From NCBI RefSeq assembly GCF_018070325.1, contig NZ_JAGPXY010000016.1, positions 1 through 64,000 of the forward strand: a stretch of DNA of 64,000 nucleotides, given 5' to 3'. Under the pieces are notes generated by a model. The model searched no databases. It saw only the letters and a program-made list of their open reading frames with translations, and was not told the origin of the DNA. Positions 14,022 to 21,644 of this stretch are shown piece after piece. Numbering within the stretch: the first letter of the stretch is position 1; each line of letters begins with the position of its first letter. The translations under genes and the position numbers were made by a program. Source of the DNA: Micromonospora sp. H61 (GTDB lineage: Bacteria > Actinomycetota > Actinomycetes > Mycobacteriales > Micromonosporaceae).

Positions 14022-14561
14022 TTACGCCACAAGGCCGAGGTCAGCCAACGTATAGGCCGCCCGGTACGGCAATCCGGCGGCTCGCACCGCGTCGCCGGCG
14101 CCTCGATCAACAATAACCACCACGCCCACGACTTCCGCCCCGGCCTCGCGAAGCGCCTCGACAGCGGTCAAAACACTTCCGCCCGTCGTGGATGTGTCCT
14201 CCACCGCCAACACTCGACGGCCAGCCACCTCCGGTCCCTCGATCCGCCGCTGAAGACCGTGGGCCTTGCCCGCCTTGCGCACCACAAAGGCGTCCAGGGC
14301 CCGGCCGGTCGGAGCGGCGGCGTGCAGCATCGAGAGCGCGACAGGATCCGCGCCCAGGGTGAGGCCCCCAACGGCGTCGAACTCCCAGTCGGCGGTGAGG
14401 TCGAGCAACACCCGGCCGACCAGAGGAGCGGCCCGGTGATGGAGCGTGACGCGCCGCAGATCCACGTACCAGTCTGCCTCGCGCCCCGACGAGAGCACGA
14501 CCCGGCCGTGGACCACAGCCAGGTCGGTAATGAATTTACGCAGGTCGTCGTGGTCCCCCAT
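14022..14561 (-). CDS. pyrE: Orotate phosphoribosyltransferase
   Basis: A 179-residue type I phosphoribosyltransferase that makes orotidine 5'-phosphate from orotate and PRPP in pyrimidine synthesis. The PRPP motif VLAVEDTSTTGGS is at residues 117-129, the catalytic loop RKAGKAHG at about 95-102. Thr replaces the usual Ala-Thr-Gly-Gly entry residues only mildly, as in other actinobacterial PyrE proteins. The frame is open to 14609, but MGDHDDLRKFI at 14561 is the family start. TAACCT lies eight bases before it and there is no Shine-Dalgarno, so the message may be leaderless. It is apart from other pyr genes, as is common. Confidence 0.92.
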   Translation of the reverse strand: MGDHDDLRKFITDLAVVHGRVVLSSGREADWYVDLRRVTLHHRAAPLVGRVLLDLTADWEFDAVGGLTLGADPVALSMLHAAAPTGRALDAFVVRKAGKAHGLQRRIEGPEVAGRRVLAVEDTSTTGGSVLTAVEALREAGAEVVGVVVIVDRGAGDAVRAAGLPYRAAYTLADLGLVA

Positions 14562-14730
14562 GGCGATAGAGGTTACTGCGCAACTCTGAACGCCGTGTGC
14601 GGGGTCCACCCTGATCAGCCCCGGGGGGAACCGATGACTGGCGATGCTCGACTACGCTCAGCAACTGGCCCGACAGCGGCGTGCCAACGCCGTCCCACCA
14701 CTCGCTCGGTGTCGGCGGGCCGGTCGAAGC

Positions 14731-15540
14731 TCAGCGCTCGTCGCGACCGATCCGGCCGCGGGTGTCCCGCGCGACCGCCTGGAGCAGCCGCCGCGGCGCG
14801 TGTCGCATGCCGGCGACGACCACTTTGTACTTCCACGCCGGGATGCTGACCATCTTGCCTTTGCGCAGGTCACGCAGGGCTTCGTCCACCACATCCTCGG
14901 CCCGCAGCCACAGCCACTCCGGCGTCTTGGACATGTTGATGCCGGCTCGCTGATGGAATTCGGTGCGGGTGTAGCCGGGGCAGAGGGCCATCACCTGTAC
15001 GCCGAACGGCCGCGCCGACTGCCCGACGGACTCACTGAAGTTGGTGACCCACGCCTTGCTGGCCGAGTACGTCGATCCGGGCATGGCCGTACCGAAACCG
15101 GCGACCGAAGAGACATTTATCACTGCCCCATTTCGCCGTTCGGTCATCGGTCGGAGCGCCGCCAGGGTCAGCCGCATGACCGCGTGCACGTTGAGTCGCA
15201 ACAGTCGCGCCTCGTCCTCCGCCGTGGAGCGCAGGAACGGTTTGTTCAGGCTGATCCCCGCATTGTTGACCAACAGGTGCACCGGGCTGCCGTCGGCGAG
15301 CCGCTGCTCCACGGTGGCGCATCCGTCGTCGGTGGACAGATCCGCCGAGATCGTCTCCACCTCGCGTCCGTACGTGGAACCCAGCTCGGTGGCCAGCTCG
15401 GTCAGCCGCGCCGCGTCGCGGGCAACGAGCACCAGGTGCCAGCCGTCGGCGGCCAGCCGCCGCGTGAACGCCGCGCCGATGCCGGCGGTGGCCCCGGTGA
15501 TCAGGGCTCGGCGCTCGGCAGTGGTGGGGTCGAGCGTCAC
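14731..15540 (-). CDS. Short-chain dehydrogenase/reductase
   Basis: A 269-residue classical SDR. The cofactor loop TGATAGIG is at residues 15-22, NNAG at about 91-94, the catalytic Ser in NVSSVAG near 143, and Tyr158/Lys162 in YSASK. An Arg near the end of beta-2 (VARD) points to NADP(H). The C-terminus (residues 225-269: WKYKVVVAGMRHAPRRLLQ) has the hydrophobic/basic character of the YqjQ/DltE-like group. Substrate unknown. It starts ten bases after the stop of the upstream four-helix membrane protein, so it is probably cotranscribed with it. Confidence 0.88.
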   Translation of the reverse strand: MTLDPTTAERRALITGATAGIGAAFTRRLAADGWHLVLVARDAARLTELATELGSTYGREVETISADLSTDDGCATVEQRLADGSPVHLLVNNAGISLNKPFLRSTAEDEARLLRLNVHAVMRLTLAALRPMTERRNGAVINVSSVAGFGTAMPGSTYSASKAWVTNFSESVGQSARPFGVQVMALCPGYTRTEFHQRAGINMSKTPEWLWLRAEDVVDEALRDLRKGKMVSIPAWKYKVVVAGMRHAPRRLLQAVARDTRGRIGRDER

Positions 15541-15550
15541 GGAGTGGTCC

Positions 15551-16204
15551 TCACCTGGGCGGGTACGGGGGCGCGGGCGGCGCCGACGGGGGCTGGTGCG
15601 GGGCGGGCATGAAGTGGGGCGGTGCGGTTGGTGTCGAGCGGTGGCGGCCGAACCAGCTGCTCGCGGCCGGCAGTGCCAGCAGCGTAGCTACTACAAGGTA
15701 ACCGAGCCCTTGGGCGACGGAAAGCCCGGCGTTGAGCGGGATCCACCAGGACGGGTACGCGTCGCCGATCAGGCCCAGCAACTCGGCGAGAGCCTGCTCA
15801 CCGGAGCCCAGTTGCAATGGCGCGGCCCGTTCGCCGACGACCACCGCCACGCTGCAGCAGCCGCCGAGAAGGCCGAGCCCGCTGACCACCCAGGTCGCCA
15901 CCCGGACGCCGTTGCGGCCGGCCAGCAGCCCGAGGGCGAGGCCGGCGAGCAGTGGCGCGGAGAGCGCCGCCACCACCGCCGACAGCACCGCGGACGCGCG
16001 GAGCAGAGTCACCACGTCGTCGATCTGCTCGGGGCTTGCCGAGGTGTCGCGGGCGGCGGAGCGGAACGCGTCGACAGTCCCGCCCAGCACCACCAGGTCG
16101 ACCACGGCGTACGCGAGCGCGGCGACCGCCATCACCAACAGCACGGTCGCGGCCGACAGGACGGCGGCGGGCCGGCGGGCCGGTGCCGATTCCGGGTACG
16201 ACAC
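15551..16204 (-). CDS. Four-helix membrane protein, Pro-rich tail (copy 1)
   Basis: A 217-residue integral membrane protein of unknown function. Four hydrophobic segments at about 15-40, 70-95, 100-125 and 155-185, then a cytoplasmic Pro-rich tail (FMPAPHQPPSAPPAPPYPPR). It is a paralogue of the next upstream gene: the same short N-terminal arm, a DAFRSAARD amphipathic stretch after helix 1, GRNGVRVATWVVSGLGLLGGCCS in the middle and a PSWW motif before helix 4. GTG at 16204 has GGAGG nearby, but this is folded into a hairpin (16211-16250). It may be translated under control of that structure. Confidence 0.7.
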   Translation of the reverse strand: MSYPESAPARRPAAVLSAATVLLVMAVAALAYAVVDLVVLGGTVDAFRSAARDTSASPEQIDDVVTLLRASAVLSAVVAALSAPLLAGLALGLLAGRNGVRVATWVVSGLGLLGGCCSVAVVVGERAAPLQLGSGEQALAELLGLIGDAYPSWWIPLNAGLSVAQGLGYLVVATLLALPAASSWFGRHRSTPTAPPHFMPAPHQPPSAPPAPPYPPR

Positions 16205-16210
16205 GACGAA

Positions 16211-16250
16211 TCCCTCCGGTAGGCGTCGGGTTGCAACCTACTCGGAGGGA
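16211..16250 (-). promoter_or_regulatory. Hairpin hiding a ribosome binding site
   Basis: On the minus strand TCCCTCCG-A-GTAGG pairs with CCTAC-CGGAGGGA around a 13-base loop. The second arm contains the GGAGG ribosome binding site of the membrane protein starting at 16204. The structure would hide the site and may set the ratio of the two paralogues. Confidence 0.5.
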
Positions 16251-16276
16251 TCGTCGGCGTCGTGCTTATCGAGCCG

Positions 16277-17041
16277 TCAGTTGGTCGGCGGCGGGGTTGA
16301 CCCGGGCCGGTCCGTGGGCGGCGTGTCGTCCGGCCGGTTCGCGACCGGTGGCGGCGGGTAGCTCGGCTCCCCACTCGACGGATAACCGGGCTCACCCGAT
16401 GCCTGCGGGTAGCCCGGCTGACCGGGCGCCTGCGGACCCGGGTAGCTGGCGCCCGGGGTCGGCGGCTCCCAGCCCGCGGTCTGCTTGCGGAAGAACGGGT
16501 TGGCCTTCGGCAGCGCCAGCAGGACCAGCGCCGCGATCAGCGCGATCAGGCTGAGCACGCCGAGCAGGAGGCTGACCGGGGTGACCCAGGAGGGCAGGGC
16601 CTCCTCCAGACGGCGCTGGATCTCCTCCGGGCTCGGCCCGTCGCCGGCATTCCCGCCACCGGTGTTGAGACCACCGGCCGCGTTGCTGAGCAGGCCACCG
16701 CCGACGCAGCAGACCATGATGCCGCCGACGATCCAGGTGGTGATCCGGGCGCCGTTGCGGCCCTGGTTGTTGAACAGGGCCAGCACGCCCAGCACGACCG
16801 CGAGCAGCAGCAGGACGATGCTGCCGCCGATGCCGATGACGGCGAAGACGTCGGCCACCTGGTCACCGTCGGTGGCGCTGTCCGCGTACGCCGCACGGAG
16901 CGCGTCCCGCGTCTTGCCGAAGGTGCTGAGCGTGATGATCAGAGTGATCACCTGGAGTGCCAGGAACAGGAAGAGCAGGTAACTGGAAATCGACACAATG
17001 GATGGCCGCTGACGGGCCGGCGTGCTCTGGGAATCGACCAC
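16277..17041 (-). CDS. Four-helix membrane protein, Pro-rich tail (copy 2)
   Basis: A 254-residue paralogue of the downstream gene. Four hydrophobic segments (about 17-40, 70-92, 98-125, 150-180), the conserved GRNGARITTWIVGGIMVCCVGGG centre, PSW before helix 4, then a longer tail with repeats of GYP/GEP type (PGYPQASGEPGYPSSGEPSYP) ending in PPPTN. Such Tyr/Pro-rich tails may mediate self-association or protein binding. GTG at 17041 follows AAGGAG. A hairpin and 72 bases separate it from copy 1, which is probably in the same transcript. Function unknown. Confidence 0.7.
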   Translation of the reverse strand: MVDSQSTPARQRPSIVSISSYLLFLFLALQVITLIITLSTFGKTRDALRAAYADSATDGDQVADVFAVIGIGGSIVLLLLAVVLGVLALFNNQGRNGARITTWIVGGIMVCCVGGGLLSNAAGGLNTGGGNAGDGPSPEEIQRRLEEALPSWVTPVSLLLGVLSLIALIAALVLLALPKANPFFRKQTAGWEPPTPGASYPGPQAPGQPGYPQASGEPGYPSSGEPSYPPPPVANRPDDTPPTDRPGSTPPPTN

Positions 17042-17143
17042 GATTCTCCTTCCCTAAGATCGCGCCCACACCGTATCGACAACCAGCCAGTTCGGCATGC
17101 CGTGACGAGCCCGGCGCGTCCGCCCGGTCCGGTTCAGCGGGTC

Positions 17144-17728
17144 TCAGGCACGGGGCGGGCGGATCGTCAGGTCGGCGGGGTCGAGCAGGTCACCGCGGGC
17201 GACCCGCCAACCCTCTTCGCCGTACGCCTCGAAGGAGAGCCGCGCGGCACCGCCGGACTGGTAGTCGTGGTAGCGCATCGTCCCGGCCGACGGCAGGTCG
17301 GTCTCGCCGGTGGCTGTGTAACGCGCCTGCCCGGTCTCGGCCCAGGTGTAGCGCCGCCCGCCGAGTTCGATGGTCGGGGCGCCCGGGGTGACGGTGGCGC
17401 CCGGTTCGGCGGTCCAGAACACCAGCTCGAGTTCGGGGCCGTCCTCCACGGAGAGCCGGTGTCGGGTGCCGGAGTCGTCGTCGAGGAGGTGCTGCACCCA
17501 ACTCCAGTCGCCCTCGACCAGCCGGATCGTGGCGCTCACCGCGTACTCCCGCTCGCGGATCCGCACGCGGTCGCCCGGGGCCAGGCGGAGCGGGCCGCCG
17601 CGCGGCGGCTCCGCCTGCTGGCCGTCGGGCCGGGCCGTCGGCCGTCGGCGGGCCCGCACGACGACCACCACCACCACCACCGCGAGTACGGCAACAGCCG
17701 CCACCAGGCACGTCACCAGCGCGTCCAC
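17144..17728 (-). CDS. DUF4178 domain protein (copy 1)
   Basis: A 194-residue protein with one N-terminal membrane helix (residues 2-25), a basic Arg-rich stop-transfer stretch, then a DUF4178 domain (about 48-190: PGDRVRIREREYAV, WSWVQHLLDD, RLSVEDGPELELVFW, RYHDYQSGG, LSFEAYGEEGW). The domain probably faces the cytoplasm. DUF4178 is of unknown function and recurs with DUF350 and spermidine-synthase-like genes, as here. GTG at 17728 follows GGGGAGG. It is about half identical by eye to the DUF4178 protein at 21645-22271, including the 5' leader. Confidence 0.8.
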   Translation of the reverse strand: MDALVTCLVAAVAVLAVVVVVVVVRARRRPTARPDGQQAEPPRGGPLRLAPGDRVRIREREYAVSATIRLVEGDWSWVQHLLDDDSGTRHRLSVEDGPELELVFWTAEPGATVTPGAPTIELGGRRYTWAETGQARYTATGETDLPSAGTMRYHDYQSGGAARLSFEAYGEEGWRVARGDLLDPADLTIRPPRA

Positions 17729-17758
17729 CCGACCACCTCCCCAGGTACGTCGGCGCAG

Positions 17759-17771
17759 ACGGTAACAACCC
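17759..17771 (-). promoter_or_regulatory. Conserved promoter-like element of DUF4178 copy 1
   Basis: On the minus strand GGGTTGTTACCGT lies 31 bases before the start codon; the same 13-mer lies 32 bases before the start of copy 2. TACCGT could be a -10 box; alternatively it is a regulator site kept in both duplicates. Confidence 0.45.
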
Positions 17772-17810
17772 TCGGCACCAGGAAGGCCCGCGCTGTGGCC
17801 GACAGCTCAG

Positions 17811-18098
17811 CTAGCGAGTGTGGTCGGGTGCGTCCTGCGGAGGTGCCGCCGGGGGTCCGGTCGGCCCTGGTGAGGTGCCCGGCGCGCCCGGGGTCAGGTG
17901 CGCGGCCGGGTCGGGGCAGATCAGGTAGCCGGGTGGGAGCGGCTGGTTCGGCGGCAGGAAGCCCGGCACGAGCGGAGCTGTCGGATATCCGTAACCGGTC
18001 GGGGCGTAGGTGGGGACGGGCATCACCCAGGCCGGGCCGGGCAGCGCCTCGTTCGCGGTACGCGGCGTCGGCGACCGGCAGAACCAATCGGGCAGCAC
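17811..18098 (-). CDS. Small Pro-rich hypothetical protein
   Basis: A 95-residue reading frame with a Tyr/Pro-rich composition (MPVPTYAPTGYGYPTAPLVPGFLPPNQPLPPGYLIC...). The GTG at 18098 lies 15 bases after the stop of the upstream gene, suggesting coupling; an internal ATG at 18023 (70 residues, starting MPVPTYAP) is an equally good start. There is no membrane helix. The composition resembles the tails of the four-helix proteins nearby. I cannot assign a function, and a non-coding reading cannot be fully excluded. Confidence 0.45.
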   Translation of the reverse strand: MLPDWFCRSPTPRTANEALPGPAWVMPVPTYAPTGYGYPTAPLVPGFLPPNQPLPPGYLICPDPAAHLTPGAPGTSPGPTGPPAAPPQDAPDHTR

Positions 18099-18113
18099 CG
18101 ACCGGCGAATGGA

Positions 18114-18494
18114 TCATGCTGCGGCGAGCCGCCGACTGGCGTACGTGCCGAGGGTTTCCCTGTCCATCACGCAGCCGACGAAGGTGGTGAACTCGCTCGG
18201 ATCGTCCCGCAGCGACGTCCAGGCCGCTCGGGCCGCCTCCGGGTCGACCCGCTCGAGCAGCGTGGCCGCGTACGCCCGGCCGGCGGGCGTGCCGTCGGCC
18301 AGCACCCGGTCGAGCTGGCGGCGTACCTCCTCGGGGTGGTCGCTGAGGGCGGCCTCGACCCGGTGGTACGCCTCGGTCACCGGCAACAGGGTCCCGGCGA
18401 AGCCAACTCCCCCGAAGGCGAGCGTGTCAGCCGCCACCAACTCGTCGACGGCGGCGCCCAATTCGCGCTCCCAAGCCTTCCGCATCCCAAACAT
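18114..18494 (-). CDS. Hypothetical helical protein
   Basis: A 126-residue, mostly helical soluble protein with no recognisable motif (MFGMRKAWERELGAAVDELVAADTLAFGGVGFAG...). Codon usage is typical of the region. ATG at 18494 has GGTGGAGG close upstream and also AAGGGT exactly six bases before it, so it could be either leadered or leaderless. It sits between the spermidine-synthase-like gene and the DUF4178 gene on the same strand and may be part of that island. Function unknown. Confidence 0.65.
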   Translation of the reverse strand: MFGMRKAWERELGAAVDELVAADTLAFGGVGFAGTLLPVTEAYHRVEAALSDHPEEVRRQLDRVLADGTPAGRAYAATLLERVDPEAARAAWTSLRDDPSEFTTFVGCVMDRETLGTYASRRLAAA

Positions 18495-18535
18495 GCCTCC
18501 ACCCTTTCCCCGTCCGCCCCCACTCCACCCCGTTA

Positions 18536-18550
18536 ATCAAGAGGTTTGCG
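18536..18550. repeat. 15-bp element, copy 2 (inverted)
   Basis: ATCAAGAGGTTTGCG, the reverse complement of the element at 12-26, in the intergenic region between the hypothetical protein and the spermidine-synthase-like gene. Confidence 0.35.
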
Positions 18551-18607
18551 CCATGAGCGGACACTCTCCTGACACAGCCGCCTTGTCCAGGCGCCAGGTC
18601 GTGGGGG

Positions 18608-20200
18608 TCAGTAGCCGCGCCACTCCGTGCGGGCGTAGTCGAGGACCCTCGGTCGAAGGAGGGTGCTGGGGGGCACGTTCAGGCGGGCGCGGTCGGGGGG
18701 AAAGGCCGCCGCCGCCCGCAGCACGCCCGGGTCGAGGAAACGCAACCGGGGCGCGTCGGCCGGCAGTTCCAGCACCGGCGGGACGGTTCCCGCCGTGGCG
18801 AGCAGGAAACCCCAGTCGCCGAAGGACGGCACGTCGACGTGGTACGGCACTGTGGCGAAGCCGGCTTCCCGCACCGACGCATCGATCGACCAGTAGGAGC
18901 GGGGCGCGAAGTACGGCGAGCCGGACTGCACCACCAGCCGTCCCTGCTCGGCGAGCACCGACCTGATCAGCGCGTAGAACTCGACCGTGTAGAGCTTGGC
19001 GGTGGCCGTCTCGTCCGGGTCGGGCAGGTCGGCGACCACCACGTCGAAGCGCTCGGCGGCGGTACGCAGCCAGCCGAACGCGTCAGTGTTCAGCACCCGC
19101 ACGCGGGGGTCGTCGAGCGAGCCGCCGTTGAGCTCCCGTAGCTGCGGCACGGTGCTGGCCAGCGCCACCACCGCCGGGTCGAGGTCGACCACTGTCACCC
19201 GGCGGACGTCCGGGTACCGCAGGATCTCCCGGACGGCGAGGCCGTCGCCGGCACCGAGAACCAGGACGTCGCCGCGCGGGCCGCGCATCGCCGGATGCAC
19301 CAGCGCCTCGTGGTAGCGGTACTCGTCGACCGAGCTGAACTGAAGATCACCGTTGAGGAACAACCGCAGGTCGGTGTCGGCGTGGCCGACCTCCCGCACC
19401 GACCGGGTCAGCACGATCTCCTGGTAACGGGAGCGTTCGGCGTACACCACGGGGTCCCGGTAGAGCTGCTGCCGGGCGGTCACCTCGAAGTCGGCGGCGG
19501 TCACCCAGGCGTACCCCAGGCAGAGCGCGACCACGACAGAGCCGGCGCCGAGGACGAGCCGGGCGCGGCGGCTCAGCTCCCTCCGGAACACCGTGCAGAC
19601 CAGGGCGAGACCGGCCACCGCGTTCACCGCGCCGACCACCAGGGCGCCCTTGAGCTGGCCGAAGACGGGGATCAACAGGAACGGGAAGGCGAGCCCGCCG
19701 AGCAGCGCGCCGACGTAGTCGGCGGCGAACAGGTCGGCCACCGCACTGCCGGCGGCCTGCTCGCGGATGCGCTGCAGCATCACCATCAGCAGCGGAATCT
19801 CCGCGCCGATCAGCAGGCCCAGCACGAAGGCGGTGCCGACCAGCGCCGGGCCGTACAGGTCGAGCCAGGCGAAGGCGGCGTAGAGGCCGAGCACGGACAG
19901 ACCACCGAGCAGGGCCAGGGTCAGTTCGATCACCGCGAACGCGGCGGCGGCCCGGGGCTGCAACGGCTTCGCGACCAGCGCGCCGACCCCCATCGCGAAG
20001 ACCATCACGCCGAGCACGATCGACGCCTGCCCGACGGTGTCGCCGATCAGGTAGCTGCCGAGCGCGACCAGGGCCAGCTCGTAGACCAGCCCGCAGGCGG
20101 CGCAGACGAAGACCGCGACCAGCACCGCCGCGCGGGCCAGCCGCCAGTGCGGCCGGGCCTCGGTGCCGCCGTCGACCACCCGCGGCGCCCCGGTGCTCAT
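18608..20200 (-). CDS. Membrane-bound spermidine synthase-like protein
   Basis: A 530-residue fusion of about seven membrane helices (residues 22-235) with a spermidine/spermine-synthase-type methyltransferase-fold domain (about 245-470). The nucleotide loop LGAGDG is at 315-320, followed by VDLDPAVV and a VVADLPDPDE strand in the position of the aminopropyltransferase active-site acidic loop. It would transfer an aminopropyl group from decarboxylated AdoMet to an amine, but the usual DSSDP motif is altered to DLPDPDE, so the substrate may differ. Genes for DUF350, DUF4247, DUF2617 and DUF4178 proteins lie directly upstream on the same strand. Confidence 0.85.
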   Translation of the reverse strand: MSTGAPRVVDGGTEARPHWRLARAAVLVAVFVCAACGLVYELALVALGSYLIGDTVGQASIVLGVMVFAMGVGALVAKPLQPRAAAAFAVIELTLALLGGLSVLGLYAAFAWLDLYGPALVGTAFVLGLLIGAEIPLLMVMLQRIREQAAGSAVADLFAADYVGALLGGLAFPFLLIPVFGQLKGALVVGAVNAVAGLALVCTVFRRELSRRARLVLGAGSVVVALCLGYAWVTAADFEVTARQQLYRDPVVYAERSRYQEIVLTRSVREVGHADTDLRLFLNGDLQFSSVDEYRYHEALVHPAMRGPRGDVLVLGAGDGLAVREILRYPDVRRVTVVDLDPAVVALASTVPQLRELNGGSLDDPRVRVLNTDAFGWLRTAAERFDVVVADLPDPDETATAKLYTVEFYALIRSVLAEQGRLVVQSGSPYFAPRSYWSIDASVREAGFATVPYHVDVPSFGDWGFLLATAGTVPPVLELPADAPRLRFLDPGVLRAAAAFPPDRARLNVPPSTLLRPRVLDYARTEWRGY

Positions 20201-20252
20201 GACCGCCCCGGGTACGGCCGACCGGCACCGCGCGGTCGCGGTCCCCCGGTCA

Positions 20253-20675
20253 TCAGAGGATCGCGGCGGCGATGATCGCGCCGGTGGCCAGGTGCACCAC
20301 TGCCGACACCCACACGGCGGGGTGCGGCTCCGGGTCGACCAGCAGCTCGCCGAGCCGGCCCGGGGTCACCGCGTCGAGCAGCAGGAACGCCGCGGCCATG
20401 ATCACCAGGCCGACGATCCCGTAGGCCGCCGCGCCGACCAGCCCCAGGGCGAGGTCGTCGTCGCTGGCGACGATCGCCGCGACAACGATGGTGCCGACGC
20501 CGAGCAGGTTGGACGCGAGCAGCAGCGCCGCGTTGCGGTTGCGCTCGGTCCAGATCAGTTCGTGGAGCTTGCCGGGAGTGGTCAGGTCGACCAGCCCGTA
20601 GCCGATGCCCATGAGGACGACGCCGACCGCGCCGAAGGCAAGGGTGGCCAGTAGATCGATGACGAGGTTCTGCAC
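20253..20675 (-). CDS. DUF350 family membrane protein
   Basis: A 140-residue protein with four hydrophobic helices (about 5-28, 48-68, 78-102, 118-139). Two internal repeats each contain a TPGxL motif (TTPGKLHEL near 32 and VTPGRLGEL near 104), which is the DUF350 (YjfL-type) duplication. The start is GTG at 20675, with weak ribosome binding sequence. It lies 33 bases after the DUF4247 gene and 52 before the spermidine-synthase-like gene. The family is associated with membrane-stress (PspA-linked) gene sets; no PspA gene is visible here. Confidence 0.85.
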   Translation of the reverse strand: MQNLVIDLLATLAFGAVGVVLMGIGYGLVDLTTPGKLHELIWTERNRNAALLLASNLLGVGTIVVAAIVASDDDLALGLVGAAAYGIVGLVIMAAAFLLLDAVTPGRLGELLVDPEPHPAVWVSAVVHLATGAIIAAAIL

Positions 20676-20708
20676 GGAGGGCTCCAGGTCAAGGGGTCGG
20701 GCGTCGGG

Positions 20709-21134
20709 CTACTTGCCGGTGCCGGGGCCGCCGCCCCGCACGCTGCTGCCGCGTCCCCAGCCCCAGTACGACCCGACGGTCGAGTGGTAACGAGGGTGAG
20801 CGGTTTTCATGTCTTCGAGCAGAATCACCGAGCCGGCGGCGATCGGCAGGATCACCACCGAGTCGTCGTCGTAGCGCAGGTAGACGCCGCTGCCGTCGGC
20901 GTACCGGTCGGACGGCTTCCACGCGTCGGTCAGTTCCTCGGCGACAGTGGTCGGTGACTTGGACGAGGTGTACGCGGTCGCTTCCCGGCCGATGTCCCGG
21001 CTGGCCGCTCGCGAGTACCTGTCCTGCACGTAGGCGCGCGGGGAGAAGGTGCCGTTGACGAGCGCGAAGGCCGCGACCAGCACGCCGACCACTGCCGTCG
21101 CCGCGCCCACCACGAACCAGCGTCGGTACGTCAT
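20709..21134 (-). CDS. DUF4247 family protein
   Basis: A 141-residue protein with one N-terminal membrane helix (about 7-27, VVGAATAVVGVLVAAFAL), then a DUF4247 domain (YVQDRYSRAASRDIG, a YLRYDDDSVVILP strand pair, and PRYHSTVGSYWGWGRGSS). The Gly/Ser-rich end is typical. The domain is probably outside the membrane. It overlaps the stop of the DUF2617 gene by four bases (ATGA, 21131-21134), so translation is coupled. Function unknown. Confidence 0.82.
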   Translation of the reverse strand: MTYRRWFVVGAATAVVGVLVAAFALVNGTFSPRAYVQDRYSRAASRDIGREATAYTSSKSPTTVAEELTDAWKPSDRYADGSGVYLRYDDDSVVILPIAAGSVILLEDMKTAHPRYHSTVGSYWGWGRGSSVRGGGPGTGK

Positions 21135-21643
21135 CGCAGTGCCACCACCGTCTCGGTCAGGACCAGCTCATTGGTCTGCGGGTACGCGTGCCAGGTACGC
21201 CAGCCGACCGACAGGTGCGGCAGGTCGGTGCGCACGGCCAGCGCGGTGACCGCGTCCGGATCACCGGGAAAGACTCCGACCAGGGCATACGGGTCGTCGG
21301 CCAGGTCGGCGCGGAGCCCGGCGATCCGGGTGTGCAACTCACCGTCGGCGGGGCGCAGCACGCTGGCGGTGAAGCGGTAGCCGCCCGCCTCGTCGTGCAG
21401 GGCGCCGGGCAGGTGCGGCGGCCGACCAGGCAGGCAGGCGACCGTCTCGGTGAGTCCGACCGCACTGCCGGGTTCGGCCAGCACGACCTGGTGGGACGCG
21501 CCGAGCAGGCGCAGCCGTAGCCGGACGTCCCCGGGCAGCGTGAGATCGCGGACGTGCAGCGCGGGCCGCTCCGGGCCGCCGAGTGCCAGGCTCAAGTCGG
21601 CGGCGCAGGTGTCGACGTATGGGGTGTGGAGGCTCACCAACAC
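21131..21643 (-). CDS. DUF2617 family protein
   Basis: A 170-residue soluble protein of the actinobacterial DUF2617 family, recognised by the YVDTCAADLSLAL start, the ALHVRDL strand, and the C-terminal WRTWHAYPQTNELVLTETVV block. The GTG start at 21643 is one base after the stop of the upstream DUF4178 gene and its stop overlaps the DUF4247 start, so it is the centre of a tight operon. Function unknown; the tight coupling suggests a physical partner of the membrane proteins. Confidence 0.82.
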   Translation of the reverse strand: MLVSLHTPYVDTCAADLSLALGGPERPALHVRDLTLPGDVRLRLRLLGASHQVVLAEPGSAVGLTETVACLPGRPPHLPGALHDEAGGYRFTASVLRPADGELHTRIAGLRADLADDPYALVGVFPGDPDAVTALAVRTDLPHLSVGWRTWHAYPQTNELVLTETVVALR

Positions 21644-21644
21644 G

